From Tsuneonella flava (GTDB lineage: Bacteria; Pseudomonadota; Alphaproteobacteria; Sphingomonadales; Sphingomonadaceae), in contig NZ_PHSO01000007.1 in the NCBI RefSeq assembly GCF_002870965.1, positions 1 to 64,000 on the forward strand: a DNA stretch of 64,000 bases. The letters are read 5' to 3'. The notes under the pieces are model-generated. The model had not been told where the DNA came from. It searched no databases and worked only from the letters and a program-made list of their open reading frames with translations. The translations under genes were made by a program, and so were the position numbers. Position 1 is the stretch's first letter. Each line of letters begins with the position of its first letter. Shown piece by piece: positions 42,716 to 57,750 of this stretch.

Positions 42716-43609
42716 TCAGCAACTACCATCGGCATCGTCGAGGCTTCGGCGGAACGCGCCGACCATCTCCGTCTGGTCGGGGCGCAACGCATCGACCGCG
42801 CCAATCCGCTCGGGAAGGCGCTCGCCGAGCAGCACCGAGGGACACAGCCCTTCCCAATTGCCGAGATTGGGGCGGTGCTGGCGATAGCCGACCAATGCGG
42901 CGAGGTCCCGCGGGAAGCGCCTTGCGACCTCGGGCGGATAGGCGAGCCACTGATTCTCATAGGGCTTCAGCCAGCCGAGCGAATAGGAGACGATCATTCC
43001 GCGCCGGATTGTGTCGGTTCGATTATTGCCCGCACCATGCAGCGTCGATCCGAGAAAGATCAACGCCGATCCGGGCGTCATCTCGACAGCGACGCTCAGT
43101 TCCGGCTCGTCGGGATCGAGTGCGCGCACGCCATGGCTGCCCGGATAGACAAGCGTCGCGCCGTTCGCCTGAGTATAGGGCGTAAATGGCCACATCACAT
43201 TGACCAGATATTCGACCTCGCCCTTCACCCCTTCCCACATATCCTGGTCGCGGTGCGGCACTTGCCGCGGGGCGCCCGGGTGAATTTCGATTGCCTGGGT
43301 GAGGTTGAGCTGGATCGTATCGCACCACGCCCCCAGCGCACGCTCGACGAGATCGAGGACTAGCGGATGCTGAATGAATGCGGAGGCATGTTCCGAGCGC
43401 GTCAGCAGCCGACCGAAGCGCTTGGTTTGCTCGCCGTAGAAATCGCCACGACAGAAATCGATCGCCGCGAATTGCGGGGCGAGATCGGCGGCGAGCGCCG
43501 CCACCTGCGCAGATGAAACCAGATCAGGCACGACGCAGTAGCCGTGCATCTGAAGCTCGGCCTGCCAATATTCGGCGGCAGAGAACGGGCGTTGTATTTG
43601 CGTTGCCAT
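42716..43609 (-). CDS. Phytanoyl-CoA dioxygenase family (PhyH) Fe(II)/2-oxoglutarate oxygenase
   Basis: 297 residues. The iron site is visible: 'RQVPHRDQDMWEG' (HxD), and the distal histidine in 'IFLGSTLHGAGNN', with the 2-oxoglutarate arginine in 'TIRRGMIVSYSLGW'. AGGAGAAGG precedes the ATG. It starts 12 bases after luxI and ends 10 bases before the GntR gene. PhyH genes next to luxI are, as I recall, a recurring feature of sphingomonads, but the substrate is unknown. Hydroxylation of the lasso peptide or of a signal molecule are both possible. Confidence 0.85.
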   Translation of the reverse strand: MATQIQRPFSAAEYWQAELQMHGYCVVPDLVSSAQVAALAADLAPQFAAIDFCRGDFYGEQTKRFGRLLTRSEHASAFIQHPLVLDLVERALGAWCDTIQLNLTQAIEIHPGAPRQVPHRDQDMWEGVKGEVEYLVNVMWPFTPYTQANGATLVYPGSHGVRALDPDEPELSVAVEMTPGSALIFLGSTLHGAGNNRTDTIRRGMIVSYSLGWLKPYENQWLAYPPEVARRFPRDLAALVGYRQHRPNLGNWEGLCPSVLLGERLPERIGAVDALRPDQTEMVGAFRRSLDDADGSC

Positions 43610-43620
43610 GATCCTTCTCC

Positions 43621-44241
43621 TCAGGCCGCGTCGCGGACGGGGCGCGGCGTGACGACCGGCTCGGGAACGAGTTCGGCGCGCACGAGCAGTGTCGGCGTCT
43701 CGGAGGTGATCGCGATCCGGAGCGCGCCGAGCAATGTCGCCCCATTCTCGCGGGGCAGTCCCAACGGCTCGCAGTGCCAGCCGAAAGCAAGTATCTGCTG
43801 CAGCCAGGCAATCTCGGCGACGCCGGTATAGGCCTCGATACCGTTTGCCAGCGCATGGTTGGCAAGAGCACAGACCAGGGTGTCGCGCACCCGGCGACGC
43901 TGGCGAGCATTCTGGCGTGGGTCCAGAGCGAACCGCGTAATCTCCCGTGTCGTCGGCCCTTTCGGCACCGCACCTTCACAAAGCTCGGGAAACAGTGTGT
44001 CGAGGATATGCGGGCGCTCGGTTTCGAGCAGCCGCGCCGAGCCGAGATGTTTGCCAGCCTCGTCGGAGATGATGAGATAGACAGCGTGAGGATCATCGAA
44101 CTGATCCACCTCAAAGCGCCCGGCTACCACGGGGACATCCCAGCCGAGCAAGTCGACGAAGATCCGCTTGCGCGCTTCGAACATTGCGGCAAGGAGGCCG
44201 TTGGGCACGCCCTGCGTGCCGCTAAGGGTCGTCAAATACAT
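43621..44241 (-). CDS. luxI: Acyl-homoserine-lactone synthase, LuxI family
   Basis: 206 residues from the ATG at 44241, with GGGAG about nine bases upstream; the longer frame lacks support. The conserved N-terminal residues are in place ('ARKRIFVDLLGWDVP', 'FEVDQFDDPHAVYLI'), followed by 'HLGSARLLETERPHILDTLFPELC' (in parts) and 'REITRFALDP'. It makes the quorum signal. A large palindrome centred 66 bases upstream is a candidate LuxR site. Confidence 0.9.
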   Translation of the reverse strand: MYLTTLSGTQGVPNGLLAAMFEARKRIFVDLLGWDVPVVAGRFEVDQFDDPHAVYLIISDEAGKHLGSARLLETERPHILDTLFPELCEGAVPKGPTTREITRFALDPRQNARQRRRVRDTLVCALANHALANGIEAYTGVAEIAWLQQILAFGWHCEPLGLPRENGATLLGALRIAITSETPTLLVRAELVPEPVVTPRPVRDAA

Positions 44242-44291
44242 GATTTTCGCTCCCGTCTGATGGACGGATGATCCTCTCTCCAGATGCCCTT

Positions 44292-44323
44292 GCGCCCTAT
44301 CCCCATTTCTGGGGATAGGGCGC
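44292..44323. promoter_or_regulatory. Candidate lux box upstream of luxI
   Basis: Perfect 13-base inverted repeat, GCGCCCTATCCCC at 44292-44304 and its complement at 44311-44323, with six bases between. It lies between the luxR stop and the luxI start. No T-run follows on the minus strand, so a terminator is less likely. The inner core CCCC-N6-GGGG recurs at 45210-45223. Confidence 0.6.
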
Positions 44324-44324
44324 A

Positions 44325-45080
44325 CTAGCGTCGGAAAATATCGCTGAAAGAGATCAGTCCGTCGAACAGGGCACGCACCGCGAGCACTGAGCGCTTGGGC
44401 ACATCGTAGCGCTCTCTGGCCTGTTTGAGATGCTGGGTGACCGTTTCTTGGCTCAATCCCAGAATCCGCGCGATCTCCCAATCGGTCTTGCCGCGCGCCA
44501 TCCATAACACGCAGTCGCGCTGGCGTTCGGTGAGCGTTGGCGCCTGCGCGTCCAAGCTCCGCGTACCGTTGATCCGGCGCGCTGCCTCGAAGGCGAAGGC
44601 GCCCGTCAATTGCGCAAGCGGCAGATTGTCGAACGGCACGCAGCGCCCCGTCGCCACCGCGAACGAACAGGAGCCGGTTGCTTCGCCCGGCACATGCGCC
44701 GGGACGGTGAAGCCATCACCAATCCCGCGTTCGCGCGCGCAATCGAGCACATGCCGGTCGACCGGGGTAAGCCGGATCAGTTCGGGCACGCGCTGCCAGG
44801 TAAAGCCGATGCTCGTCGCCTGACTGGCCCGGTGGACCGGATCGCTCACCCCGAGGCGGCGCGCATCAAACCAGGCGACCCAGTCATCGGGGTAGTTGTG
44901 CAGACGCACCGCCGCATGGCCCGCCGCCGCGAAGTCTACATGATGCGTCAGCGCAAAATAGTCGAAACCCATGCTGATAGAGACACAAGCCAGCGCCTGC
45001 ATCAGATCGGCGTTCGTCGACGCCTGTCGCGCCAGGCCGAAAAACTCCCTGGCTATGAATAGTCCACTCATCGTCCGCAT
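44325..45080 (-). CDS. luxR: LuxR-family quorum-sensing regulator
   Basis: 251 residues. The autoinducer-binding domain (about 10-165) has 'GFDYFALTHHVDF', 'YPDDWVAWFDARRLGVSDPV' and 'IGDGFTVPAHVPGEATGSCSFA' (in parts), containing the usual Trp/Tyr/Asp contacts. The C-terminal helix-turn-helix is 'LTERQRDCVLWMARGKTDWEIARILGLS' (in parts) and 'ETVTQHLKQARERYDV'. It lies directly upstream of luxI in the same direction and probably binds the two CCCC-N6-GGGG palindromes. Confidence 0.92.
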   Translation of the reverse strand: MRTMSGLFIAREFFGLARQASTNADLMQALACVSISMGFDYFALTHHVDFAAAGHAAVRLHNYPDDWVAWFDARRLGVSDPVHRASQATSIGFTWQRVPELIRLTPVDRHVLDCARERGIGDGFTVPAHVPGEATGSCSFAVATGRCVPFDNLPLAQLTGAFAFEAARRINGTRSLDAQAPTLTERQRDCVLWMARGKTDWEIARILGLSQETVTQHLKQARERYDVPKRSVLAVRALFDGLISFSDIFRR

Positions 45081-45207
45081 CGACCAAGGGGGCGTTTCCC
45101 AACCCGCCGGATCCCGCAGATCGCCTTTTATGGGTCGGGCGGCATCGCTCTCATGGCGCGCGCCAGAACCCGCTACACCGCCGCCTTCCCGACATCCTGT
45201 TCACCTG

Positions 45208-45225
45208 TTCCCCATTTCAGGGGAA
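45208..45225. promoter_or_regulatory. Second candidate lux box
   Basis: TTCCCCATTTCAGGGGAA, an 18-base palindrome with the same core as the site before luxI (CCCC-ATTTC(A/T)-GGGG). It lies 128 bases upstream of the luxR start and may serve luxR itself or a lost rightward gene. Confidence 0.55.
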
Positions 45226-45320
45226 AGCGCGGCGCTCCATATCATGTTGTGCTTGCGGTATCTTTATGGAGATGCCGATCATGCGCCATCTGACCACAGC
45301 CGCTTCCAAAATGCAAATAT

Positions 45321-46218
45321 TTGCGAATTATTCGCAGTTTATTTACAGCAGTTTCCCCGGGAAACCGAGAATTGGCTGATCGGGCCGAACTGCGCGCGCC
45401 CGACGGCAGCGATCCACAAGCTTATCGCTGGCTTGCATCGCTCGACCGCGAAGGCTGGGCCTGGGAATGGTTGCGCCGGGATCCCGACTATCGCGGCGCC
45501 CGGCGAACCGAGTCACAAGCCTGTGCGGCACCGCTCTTCCTTCCGGCGGACAGTCCCGATCCGCATCGGGGGTTGCTCTTTCGCCGAGGACCCCACCCAC
45601 TCGGCCCAGGACGCCGCAATCCTCTTCGATGCCGCGACCGATGCATGGGTGCTGCCCTGCGAAATCGTCGATGGCAACGCGGATCGCGTCGATCTGCTGC
45701 ACACGGGGTGCTTTTCAGCACTGCTGCACGGCGAAGACCCTTGCGAGCATGTGCTGCTCTCCGACGGCATTCGCCGTGTGCGCCTCGATGTGCATGGCGG
45801 CAGTCTGCGCGAGGGCCCCGTAGCGCTGCGGTTTTGCTTTACCGGATTGGCAAGGATCGGCGCGCCGCTAACGACGCTCCGCCGGCTTGCCGCCTTCGAG
45901 CGATTAGGGCGTATGCCCCGCTACTTGTTCCCCGCCGAACGGCGCGCGGACCGCTGGACGCTCGCCTTGCGTGCGCACGATGCGAGGGCGCACGGCGCGA
46001 GCCAACGTGAAGTGGCCGAAGCGTTGTTCGGAGTTGCACCCGTCCGACGCGATTGGGACGCAGCATCAGATCATCTGCGCTCCAGGATCCGGAGGCTTCT
46101 GCGCTTGGGTGCTGGCATGACTGCAGGCGGGTGGCGGACCTTGCTCGCTCCTGCTTCGACCGGAGCCGCAGCAGCAAAAGATGGAGAGGAGAAGACAGGC
46201 GCGCCTCGCGAGGGGTAA
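45321..46218 (+). pseudogene. DUF6499/DUF2285 regulator-like gene with frameshift
   Basis: Two frames join into one family. Frame 1 from a TTG at 45321 gives 'YRWLASLDREGWAWEWLRRDPDYRGA' (DUF6499), and the second frame gives 'CSFAEDPTHSAQDAAILFDA' through 'LRAHDARAHGASQREVAEALFGV' and 'DHLRSRIRRLLRLGAGMTAGGW' (DUF2285). The switch falls near the run of five Gs at about 45568-45572, so one base is lost there or the assembly has an error. No good ATG start is present either. Such genes accompany sphingomonad integrative elements. Confidence 0.7.
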
Positions 46219-46510
46219 GCGGTTGGGAGCAAGGCTACCGGCGGCCCACTGCGGAAACCCGCACGTTTATGCTGCCTTCTATCCGACAGCCCATGCCGAG
46301 ATCGCTGTAATTCGGAGCGCCTGCAAGACGCTCGAAGCGCCATTCCTCAATGGCTGCATTCTGTACTTAAGCTCCGAACCTTGCCCCATGTGCATGTCAG
46401 CCATTTACTGGTCGTGCATCTCGACTGTCCGGTTCGCAACGGACCGACACGCTGCGGCGCGCGCCAGGCAGCCTGCCGGCCATCATTTGCACGTCGCCTT
46501 ATCTCTCTAA
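46181..46510 (+). pseudogene. Truncated nucleoside deaminase fragment
   Basis: Only the zinc-binding core of a CMP/guanine-deaminase-type enzyme is recognisable: 'FYPTAHAEIAVIRSACKTLE' (His and catalytic Glu) and 'LYLSSEPCPMCMSAIYW' (two Cys), about 46280-46468. The first third of the fold and the usual C-terminus are missing or replaced by unrelated sequence, so it is probably a decayed fragment between two element remnants. Confidence 0.6.
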
Positions 46511-47086
46511 GTCGGTTTCATAAACCGTTCTGATCCAGTTGGGCAGGCGAGGCAATGCGAAGACCAGTCGCCCGTTCGCAAATGTCAGGCAATGGCTCGG
46601 CGGTTCATTGAGGCGCGAATTGTCGAAGACCATGCCCCGATCTGCTTTAAGGACCGCGGCGCGAATGAATGGCGCGCCACGCGCATAACGGGCGCGGATC
46701 TTGTCCTCGGGTACGATGTGTCCGCCTTCCTCGACGCGCGTACCGACACGCGCGACGGAGAGGTCTGGCGTATCGACGCCGACATGCATCACGATGACGG
46801 TGAAACCTTTGGTCCGTGCTTCGTCGATCAGCTCAAGTTTGGAGGGATGCGAGAAGACAGTTTCGGTCACGAAATCGCGACCTCGAGAAAGATACTCATC
46901 CCGGCGCGAAGACGCGATCCTGGCTGCTTCGTAAGACGCGGCTGGAGAGGGATCGCGCAGTTCGTCGCGCTGGATGATGTCGGCGTTGATGAATGGTCCT
47001 GCGAAGCTTGGTGCTACGCGGGTCTGGTAGAGGGTCGACTTACCTGCGCCGTTGGGTCCGGCAAGCACGATCATCGTCGGCGTCAT
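46499..47086 (-). CDS. Zeta-toxin family kinase
   Basis: 195 residues. Walker A 'VLAGPNGAGKSTLYQ' at residues 7-21 and a P-loop kinase fold with 'FINADIIQRDEL', 'FVTETVFSHPSKLELIDEA' and 'GFTVIVMHVGVDTPDLSVARVGTRVEEGGHIVPEDKI' (in parts), as in zeta-type toxins, which phosphorylate a cell-wall precursor. Its ATG overlaps the stop of the upstream antitoxin gene (ATGA). Confidence 0.85.
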   Translation of the reverse strand: MTPTMIVLAGPNGAGKSTLYQTRVAPSFAGPFINADIIQRDELRDPSPAASYEAARIASSRRDEYLSRGRDFVTETVFSHPSKLELIDEARTKGFTVIVMHVGVDTPDLSVARVGTRVEEGGHIVPEDKIRARYARGAPFIRAAVLKADRGMVFDNSRLNEPPSHCLTFANGRLVFALPRLPNWIRTVYETDLER

Positions 47087-47439
47087 GCCTTATGCGCGGC
47101 CTTCTCACGCACGAGATTGCCGGCTGCATCGAGGCCAACACCTAGTCCAAGCTGCCGCCGCCGGGCAAAGAAAGCGTCTTCGTCTGATCCCGGCTGCGCC
47201 AGCTTCTCGACAAAGCTGTCGAGCCAGACATCCTTCTCCTCATCAGTGAGGTCGGTTGTCTCGATGTCGCCCGCAAGTGCGGCGGTGATGCGGGCATGAT
47301 CGAAATTGCCCGATTTTTCGATGGCGCGGCCTATGCGCACCCAATGCGCGATCTGACTAGCAATCGAGCGGCTCTGTAACTCGGACTCGCGGCGGACGAT
47401 CTTCATGATGTCGTCAGCAAGTTTGATGGACTGGGCCAT
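47083..47439 (-). CDS. ParD-like antitoxin paired with the zeta toxin
   Basis: 118 residues. 'SIKLADDIMKIVRRESELQSRSIASQIAHWVRIGRAIEKS' (in parts) is a ribbon-helix-helix-type DNA-binding region of ParD-like antitoxins; the rest ('DLTDEEKDVWLDSFVEKL', then 'FFARRRQLGLGVGLDAAGNLVR') is a charged toxin-binding tail. It overlaps the toxin gene by four bases. AGGTGACC lies just before the ATG. Confidence 0.8.
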   Translation of the reverse strand: MAQSIKLADDIMKIVRRESELQSRSIASQIAHWVRIGRAIEKSGNFDHARITAALAGDIETTDLTDEEKDVWLDSFVEKLAQPGSDEDAFFARRRQLGLGVGLDAAGNLVREKAAHKA

Positions 47440-47668
47440 AGGTCACCTCCAGCCCATGAGGTAGCATTTTGCCACCCCTTTTTCAAGCACGTCGTGCAAA
47501 GTTGTATCAAAGCGCGGCACGGCGACTTCGAGATGGCGCCGGGCAATGGCGCAGAAGTCGACGCGAGATTTTCGGAAATATTGACGTTGCTCTGCCACCT
47601 GAAAACTGGACCATTCGCAGCTAGAGTTTTCCGCCGTAAACATCCTTGGCTGGGCGAGGAGTTACGGC

Positions 47669-47955
47669 ATGAGCCGAAGGCAGGCGAAGCCAAAGCATCG
47701 AAGTTCACGGACGCGCAGAAAGCGTTCGTCGTCAAGCAGGGTGAGGAAGGAACGCCGGTGGCGGAGATCTGCCGCAAGGCAGGGATCAGCCAGGCGACTC
47801 ACTTCAACTGGAAGAAGAAATACGCAGGGCTGATGCCGTCTGAGATGCGGCGGCTGCGTGAACTGGAAGACGAGAACGGCCGACTGAAGAAGATCGTCGC
47901 CGATCTGACACTGGATCACGAGATGTTGCAGGACGTCATCCGCCGAAAGCTCTGA
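47669..47955 (+). pseudogene. IS3-family transposase OrfA, interrupted
   Basis: Helix-turn-helix protein of the transposase ('FTDAQKAFVVKQGEEGTPVA', 'EICRKAGISQATHFNWKKKY', 'RRLRELEDENGRLKKIVADL', 'MLQDVIRRKL'). The ATG at 47669 is followed after one base by a 19-nt element plus a one-base duplication (47673-47692). Removing those 20 bases restores ATG AAA GCA TCG AAG, that is MKASK, the expected start of this family. As it stands the ATG reads out of frame. Confidence 0.75.
47673..47691 (+). repeat. 19-nt double mini-hairpin element, copy 1
   Basis: GCCGAAGGCAGGCGAAGCC: two adjacent 3-bp stems, each with a GAA loop (GCC-GAA-GGC, A, GGC-GAA-GCC). It sits four bases into OrfA and is followed by a duplicated A. 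A second copy in reverse orientation lies in OrfB at 48566-48584. Confidence 0.7.
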
Positions 47956-47987
47956 GGCCGGATCGGAAGCGCGAGCTGGTCGACGGG

Positions 47988-48856
47988 ATGCTGGCGGACT
48001 GGGGCGTGTCGATCCGGAGGGCCTGCCGGGCTTTGCCGTTCGACACTTCCAGTTATCACTACCAGTCCCGTCGCACCGATCCGGCCTTTCTGAAGAAGCG
48101 TATCAAGGAGATATGCGAGACGCATGTGCGCTACGGCTACCGGCGGGTGTATTACATCCTTCGCCGTGATGGTTGGCATGTGAACATGAAGAAGGTTTAC
48201 AGACTTTACAGGGAGTTGGGCCTGCCGTTGCGGAACAAGACGCCGAAGCGGCAGGTCAAGGCGAAGCTCCGCGAAGACCGTGCTCCTGCGATCAGGTCGA
48301 ACGATGTCTGGGCGATGGACTTTGTGCACGACCAGCTGGCGACAGGTCGAAAGCTGCGCATTCTGACGGTGGTCGACACGTTCTCACGGCTATTGCCGGT
48401 GATTGATCCCCGGTTCAGCTATCGGGGTGAGGACGTGGTTGCCACACTGGATCAGGCATGCAGAAGGATCGGCTATCCCAAGCCGATCAGGGTAGACAAT
48501 GGCAGCGAGTTCATCTCGCGGGACATGGATCTGTGGGCTTACCAGCGCGGTGTGATCCTGGAGTTGGCTTCGCCGCCCTTCGGGTCTCCCGCCCTGCCAA
48601 GCCCACAGACAACGCCTTTATCGAAGCGTTCAACAGCAAGCTGCGCAGCGAATGCCTGAACGCCCACTGGTTCCTGTCGCTGCAAGATGCTTGCGAAAAG
48701 CTGGAGGCCTGGCGTAGACACTACAACGAAGAACGACCGCACAGTGCGATCGGGAATATCCCCCCGATCATGCTGGTAAACTCAGCCGGTGTGACCAGCC
48801 CACCGGACTCGAGTAAGGCGGAAAACTCTAGACCTGAGCGGTCCAAGGTTGGGTAG
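47988..48856 (+). pseudogene. IS3-family transposase OrfB, frameshifted
   Basis: DDE transposase. The first aspartate is in 'VWAMDFVHDQ', the second in 'RVDNGSEFISRDMD', and the glutamate in 'NAFIEAFNSKLR'. The frame breaks after 'GVILE' (about 48563): a 19-nt element plus one duplicated T (48566-48585) is inserted, and the protein resumes two frames on as 'FSRPAKPTDNAF'. Without the insertion the product would read straight through, so the element is no longer active on its own. Confidence 0.8.
48566..48584 (-). repeat. 19-nt double mini-hairpin element, copy 2
   Basis: On the minus strand CCCGAAGGGCGGCGAAGCC, 16 of 19 identical to copy 1. Two of the three changes swap both sides of one base pair in the first stem (G-C to C-G); the third is the linker base. 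It is followed by a duplicated T on the plus strand. Confidence 0.7.
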
Positions 48857-48976
48857 CAGTGCAACAACCGCACGGCTCTAATCCCAGCTGAGGGAAAGCT
48901 GGGGGTCACGTCAAAGGCAAAGGGCGCCACACTGCGAGCGGACCTCGCCAGCAGCCGGAAGGCACTCTCCCGCTCG

Positions 48977-49261
48977 ATGGCGACGCGGTATCGGCTTGAG
49001 GCAGCAAAGACACGAACCGACATGCGCGAATGGCAGGTCAAACGACGCGAACGAACCCGGCAACTGATTGAGCTGGGCGGCCTGCTCGCCAAGGCCGATC
49101 TGGTAGAACTGCCCGACGATGATCGCGCGGCGCTCTACAGTGCATTTCTCACCGTTGCTGCCAAGCTGCGCGGGCCGGATAGCGCGCAGGCGCTGGTGCT
49201 GTTTCGACGCAAGGGAGGGCGGGCGTTTGAGGCTGAACAGGGCAAAGAAACAGGACTTTGA
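48977..49261 (+). CDS. traD: Conjugal transfer protein TraD (small, MobA-accessory type)
   Basis: 94 residues. 'MREWQVKRRERTRQLIELGG' and 'LLAKADLVELPDDDRAALYSAFLTVAAKL' (in parts) match the short TraD family of alphaproteobacterial conjugative systems, basic DNA-binding accessory proteins of the relaxase. No relaxase is next to it, so it is probably left over from a decayed element. Confidence 0.82.
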   Translation: MATRYRLEAAKTRTDMREWQVKRRERTRQLIELGGLLAKADLVELPDDDRAALYSAFLTVAAKLRGPDSAQALVLFRRKGGRAFEAEQGKETGL

Positions 49262-49349
49262 CCTGTTCCTTTGCGAAGCCTCCCCAATATCATTGCACTG
49301 GACGTTGGGAATGACGTCGACTTTGGAGCACACCAATTCCCCATTGCCT

Positions 49350-56026
<6,677 letters not shown>

Positions 56027-56030
<4 letters not shown>

Positions 56031-56761
56031 CGAGCAAGCTCCGTTGAAAAACTTCCGCTAGTCAAGTGTGCAGTCAGGCGATCTGTCGTCATATCTTCGG
56101 ACACGGTTGATGATCCATCGAAGTACGACTTACGAAATCTATTCAACCAACCCAGCCGCTTCTCAATCCCGGTGGTCACCGGATCATTGGTCATCTGCAC
56201 GGTAATGCGCTTGAGCGCGTAGCCGTCGCCAAAGCTCGCGGCCAAGTCGTCTGGATCTACCAGCGCCACGCTGGTCGGATCGGCGAGGTCACCGAAAGTC
56301 ACCAGCATCGGGTAGCCGGACAGGACCAGTCCGCCTGCAAAGGGCGGCCAGTAGCGCGGCAGTTCATGCTCTCCCTTTATCAGCAGCACATTGTCGAATT
56401 GCTCGCTGAATTTCTCGCCTGCTATTTTGGGCGCGAGATATTGCATGACATTCCCGGCCCAGTCGGTCTCGTCCTCGGAACGCCGCAGCGCGAACAGCGT
56501 GCGCCCACCGGGCAGATCAACCGCCACCGCCTCCCCATGCACCCGGCGCATTATGATCTCGCCAAAGCCGGTCCCCGCCGAACGACCCATGCTCTGCTCA
56601 ACCTCGATCACGCTGGAACCGGTCTTGAGACCTTCAGGCGTCTCCACCTCCACCTTCAGGCGATAGCGATAGGTGGGGGTGTCGTCCGTCAAACTGCAAG
56701 CAGGCAGAGACAACGCCAAGCCGCTCGCGGCAACGCCCGACAGGAAACGCCGACGCTTCAT
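56027..56761 (-). CDS. Lipoprotein-like partner of the RTX protein
   Basis: 244 residues. The start 'MKRRRFLSGVAASGLALSLPAC' (in parts) combines a twin-arginine-like basic run with a lipobox (LPAC, cysteine at 22), so it is likely a lipoprotein. The rest is beta-rich ('YRYRLKVEVETPEGLKTGSSV', 'VAVDLPGGRTLFALRR', 'YALKRITVQMTNDPV') with no family known to me. Its stop overlaps the RTX start by four bases. Possible roles are chaperone, immunity protein, or anchor for the hydrolase. Confidence 0.7.
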
Positions 56762-57015
56762 CCTGCGATTTTCCTATACAATCTGCGAATCTTCATCAGT
56801 GATCTTGCCTCCGAGAACTGGAAGCTATCGCAAGCCGATTTTTGGTCAAGTCGCGGGTGTTTATAAATATCGAATTTTACAGAAAATCCGATGATCAGTT
56901 TGCGGCACTTCTGAATTTTGGAAGTCGTTGTCGAAATATCGAGGCCACTTGCCCATTAACTTGTCATTAGCATTGCACAAGCCAACCTCGGGACAGTTCA
57001 CAGGAGCATGGCCGA

Positions 57016-57741
57016 ATGCCTCGAAGGCCACGGTTGCAAATCGCAACAGTAGCGGCAATCAGCTTTGCTGCAGATCGTTCTGGACAAGAGTGCCCCCAGT
57101 TTTCAGCTGAAGACCATCGGCGCATCAACAATATCCGCCGTTCGATCCCCGACTATCATCTCAAAGCTGGTTGTATCGAAGCAGGTCCCGGCTCCAGAAT
57201 GGAGGGGCAATCGCGTAGAGGTGTTCTTGATCCGAGCGAAGCCTTGGTGGTACCGCCCTTCATCATCTCCACTCATGCTGGCAAGGATTGTAGCAATTTT
57301 CGGGAATATGAAGTTGGCCGGGTGCAGATTTTCCGCGAGACCCGGATTGCATTTCGAGGCCACATTGCGGGCGATCCGACTACCCAGCGCAAAGCACAGG
57401 AAGCCCCACGGATGTTCGAGCGGTTTCTATTCGGCTTTGATAAGGCAGCGGCCGAACTGGGCAGCGGGACTCCGTCAGTCAGCACAGGCGACTTTCTCGT
57501 AAAGTCTGCGAACATTGTCCGTCTTGACTTGTTCGCGGCAGAGGATGCCGGGAATGATAAGTTATGCCTGATGGTACGTCTCACCCAAGGCAAAAATGTG
57601 AAACAGGTCGTCAGATCGTGGACGCGCGCAGGAAAATCGTTCGATTGGTCGCCTCAAACCTCAGGCCGTGATCGGGCGAATGGATGGGACGAGGCCACTG
57701 ATTTGGGACGAACATTGGCGACGGCGATCCTGGTCGAATAG
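57016..57741 (+). CDS. Hypothetical protein between the RTX and secretion genes
   Basis: 241 residues from the ATG at 57016, with AGGAG about ten bases upstream. The start is hydrophobic ('LQIATVAAISFAADRSG') and could be a signal peptide, followed by 'ECPQFSAEDHRRINNI'. No domain recognised; it is the only plus-strand gene in the RTX/type I block. Four cysteines are spread through the chain. It could be real or a well-preserved open frame. Confidence 0.5.
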   Translation: MPRRPRLQIATVAAISFAADRSGQECPQFSAEDHRRINNIRRSIPDYHLKAGCIEAGPGSRMEGQSRRGVLDPSEALVVPPFIISTHAGKDCSNFREYEVGRVQIFRETRIAFRGHIAGDPTTQRKAQEAPRMFERFLFGFDKAAAELGSGTPSVSTGDFLVKSANIVRLDLFAAEDAGNDKLCLMVRLTQGKNVKQVVRSWTRAGKSFDWSPQTSGRDRANGWDEATDLGRTLATAILVE

Positions 57742-57750
57742 GCAGTTGAC

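Larger units (their letters stand above)
47607..48845 (+). mobile_element. IS3-family insertion sequence, inactivated
   Basis: 1239 bp bounded by 29-base imperfect inverted repeats (47607-47635 and 48817-48845; both contain TGGACC, and CTAGAGTTTTCCGCC on the inner side). It contains the usual two transposase frames, each broken by a 20-base insertion. Flanking bases (AAC left, AGG right) are not a target duplication, so neighbouring DNA has been rearranged or lost. Confidence 0.85.

Noticed and set aside
44292-44323. Large hairpin as intrinsic terminator of luxR
   Set aside because: The sequence after it on the minus strand is AAGGGCATC, without a T-run, and the same CCCC-N6-GGGG core recurs upstream of luxR, which fits an operator better.
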